Shown: positions 15,945 through 16,891 of the stretch, one piece after another | Layout of the letters: the number at the start of each line of letters is the position of its first letter | How positions within the stretch are numbered: position 1 is the stretch's first letter | Program-made: the position numbers and the translations under genes | The notes under the pieces: generated by a model | What the model was told of the DNA's origin: nothing | The model's database searches: none | The model's input: only the letters and a program-made list of their open reading frames with translations | Source: Bacteroidota bacterium | Lineage (GTDB): Bacteria; Bacteroidota; Bacteroidia; Chitinophagales; Chitinophagaceae | Reading direction: 5' to 3' | Length of the DNA: 16,891 nt | NCBI GenBank assembly: GCA_947447835.1 | Contig: CANFLP010000033.1 | Coordinates: 1-16,891 of the forward strand

Positions 15945-16061
15945 ATGGGTGCTAAATTAAGTGCTCAAAATGCCTAAAAAAGTAGGGTAAAAGTTATCTT
16001 CGTAACTAGTCCGTTTGTGCAATTTTTGCAATCAAATTTTGACGAAAAGAAAGTAACATTT

Positions 16062-16891
16062 ATGGAAGAGAATTTGAATGAAAATTTAGGTCCTGAACAG
16101 ACCCAAGATAATGACCGAGTGATAAGGGTCAACATCGAAGAACAAATGAAAACATCCTACATTGACTATTCAATGTCGGTAATAGTTGGTCGTGCTTTGC
16201 CGGATGTAAGAGATGGATTTAAACCAGTTCACCGTCGTGTGTTATTTGCAATGCATGAATTAGGAAACAACAGCAACAAGGCTTACAAAAAATCTGCCCG
16301 TATTGTGGGTGAGGTTATGGGTAAGTTTCACCCGCATGGCGACTCTGCCATTTACGATACTCTGGTGCGTATGGCACAAGAGTGGACTATGCGTTATAAA
16401 TTAGTAGACGGACAAGGTAACTTTGGTAACCAAGATGGTGATCCGCCAGCTGCAATGCGTTATACAGAAGCACGTTTACAGCGTATTTCTGAAGCTATGT
16501 TGGACGATTTAGAAAAAGATACAGTCGATTTTCAATTGAACTTTGATGATAGCTTAGAAGAACCAAGCGTATTGCCTACACGTATTCCTCAATTATTGGT
16601 AAATGGTTCATCAGGTATTGCGGTGGGTATGGCGACTAACATGCTTCCTCATAATTTGTGTGAAGTAGTAGATGGTTGTATTGCTTATATCGAGAATCGT
16701 GATATTACAATCGAAGAGTTAATCAATTTTGTAAAAGCACCCGATTTCCCAACTGGGGGTATTATATACGGAATGGAAGGCGTGAAGCAAGGATTGTTAA
16801 CGGGTAGAGGTCGTGTCGTGCTTCGTGGAAGATGTAATGTGGAGGCGAAAGCCAATGGCCGTGAAATGATTGTCATTCATGAAATTCCTTA
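16062..16891 (+). CDS. gyrA: DNA gyrase subunit A (3'-truncated)
   Basis: First 276 codons of GyrA, the breakage-reunion subunit of the type IIA topoisomerase that negatively supercoils DNA; the reading frame runs off the window end. The N-terminus (VNIEEQMKTSYIDYSMSVIVGRALPDVRDG) is typical GyrA rather than ParC. The quinolone-determining region reads HPHGDSAIYDT with Ser95 and Asp99 (E. coli Ser83 and Asp87), the drug-sensitive state. Catalytic Tyr134 lies in AAMRYTEARL (E. coli Tyr122); the constant +12 offset confirms the alignment. The stretch before it is GNFGNQDGDPP, where E. coli has GNFGSIDGDSA. gyrB is not nearby. Confidence 0.96.
   Translation, partial: MEENLNENLGPEQTQDNDRVIRVNIEEQMKTSYIDYSMSVIVGRALPDVRDGFKPVHRRVLFAMHELGNNSNKAYKKSARIVGEVMGKFHPHGDSAIYDTLVRMAQEWTMRYKLVDGQGNFGNQDGDPPAAMRYTEARLQRISEAMLDDLEKDTVDFQLNFDDSLEEPSVLPTRIPQLLVNGSSGIAVGMATNMLPHNLCEVVDGCIAYIENRDITIEELINFVKAPDFPTGGIIYGMEGVKQGLLTGRGRVVLRGRCNVEAKANGREMIVIHEIP

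Noticed and set aside
15914..16061. Replication origin upstream of gyrA
   Set aside because: Only two DnaA-like boxes occur, with no box cluster and no dnaA, dnaN or gyrB nearby. A third near match (TCATCCACA at 15548-15556) lies inside coding sequence and is expected by chance.
1..16891. Mobile elements, CRISPR arrays, defence or toxin-antitoxin genes, tRNA or rRNA genes
   Set aside because: No transposase or integrase, repeat-spacer pattern, known defence domain or structural RNA sequence was recognisable; the gene content is consistently housekeeping.

Overview
The window is AT-rich chromosomal DNA from a member of the Bacteroidota, most likely the Chitinophagales/Chitinophagaceae. The grounds are a short primary sigma factor (285 aa, no region 1.1), TAnnTTTG-type -7 promoter elements, DUF3276 and DUF3822 proteins that are largely confined to this phylum, and starts without clear Shine-Dalgarno sequences. 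Almost everything is core metabolism and housekeeping. I see no insertion sequences, phage genes, tRNA or rRNA genes, CRISPR arrays or defence islands, and no gene-free stretch longer than about 200 bases.

Layout. 1-1730 (+): an ABC exporter cut by the window start. 1803-2345 (+): a PUR/DUF3276 nucleic-acid-binding protein, closed by a 19-bp perfect hairpin shared with the converging operon. 5625-2430 (-): threonine aldolase, glucose-6-phosphate isomerase (pgi) and a GNAT acetyltransferase, the last two coupled by TAATG. 5821-6678 (+): primary sigma factor RpoD with its own promoter, a leader hairpin and a terminator. 6779-8075 (+): thioredoxin reductase and dihydroneopterin aldolase. 9457-8099 (-): a MATE exporter. 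9531-14504 (+): a tight five-gene operon DUF3822-rsmD-5-formyl-THF cyclo-ligase-lpxK-rnr with 1-nt and 11-nt overlaps or an 8-nt gap, ended by a bidirectional terminator. 15864-14554 (-): a saccharopine reductase. 16062-end (+): gyrA, cut by the window end.

The genes do not form one dedicated system. They cover carbon and amino-acid metabolism, folate chemistry, redox control, lipid A synthesis, rRNA modification, RNA decay, transcription initiation and DNA topology. Several starts that could be extended upstream through TTG codons or into a neighbouring gene were moved to internal ATG codons, with the reasons given per gene.

Points most worth checking: a GPPY in place of the usual [D/N]PPY catalytic motif in RsmD; an inverted pair of DnaA-box-like 9-mers in the gyrA leader; an Asp in place of the catalytic Glu in the ABC exporter; a three-half-site AAAATGG element between the aldolase and sigma factor genes; and the unknown DUF3822 protein coupled to rsmD. 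I did not find convincing evidence of a previously undescribed multi-gene system.
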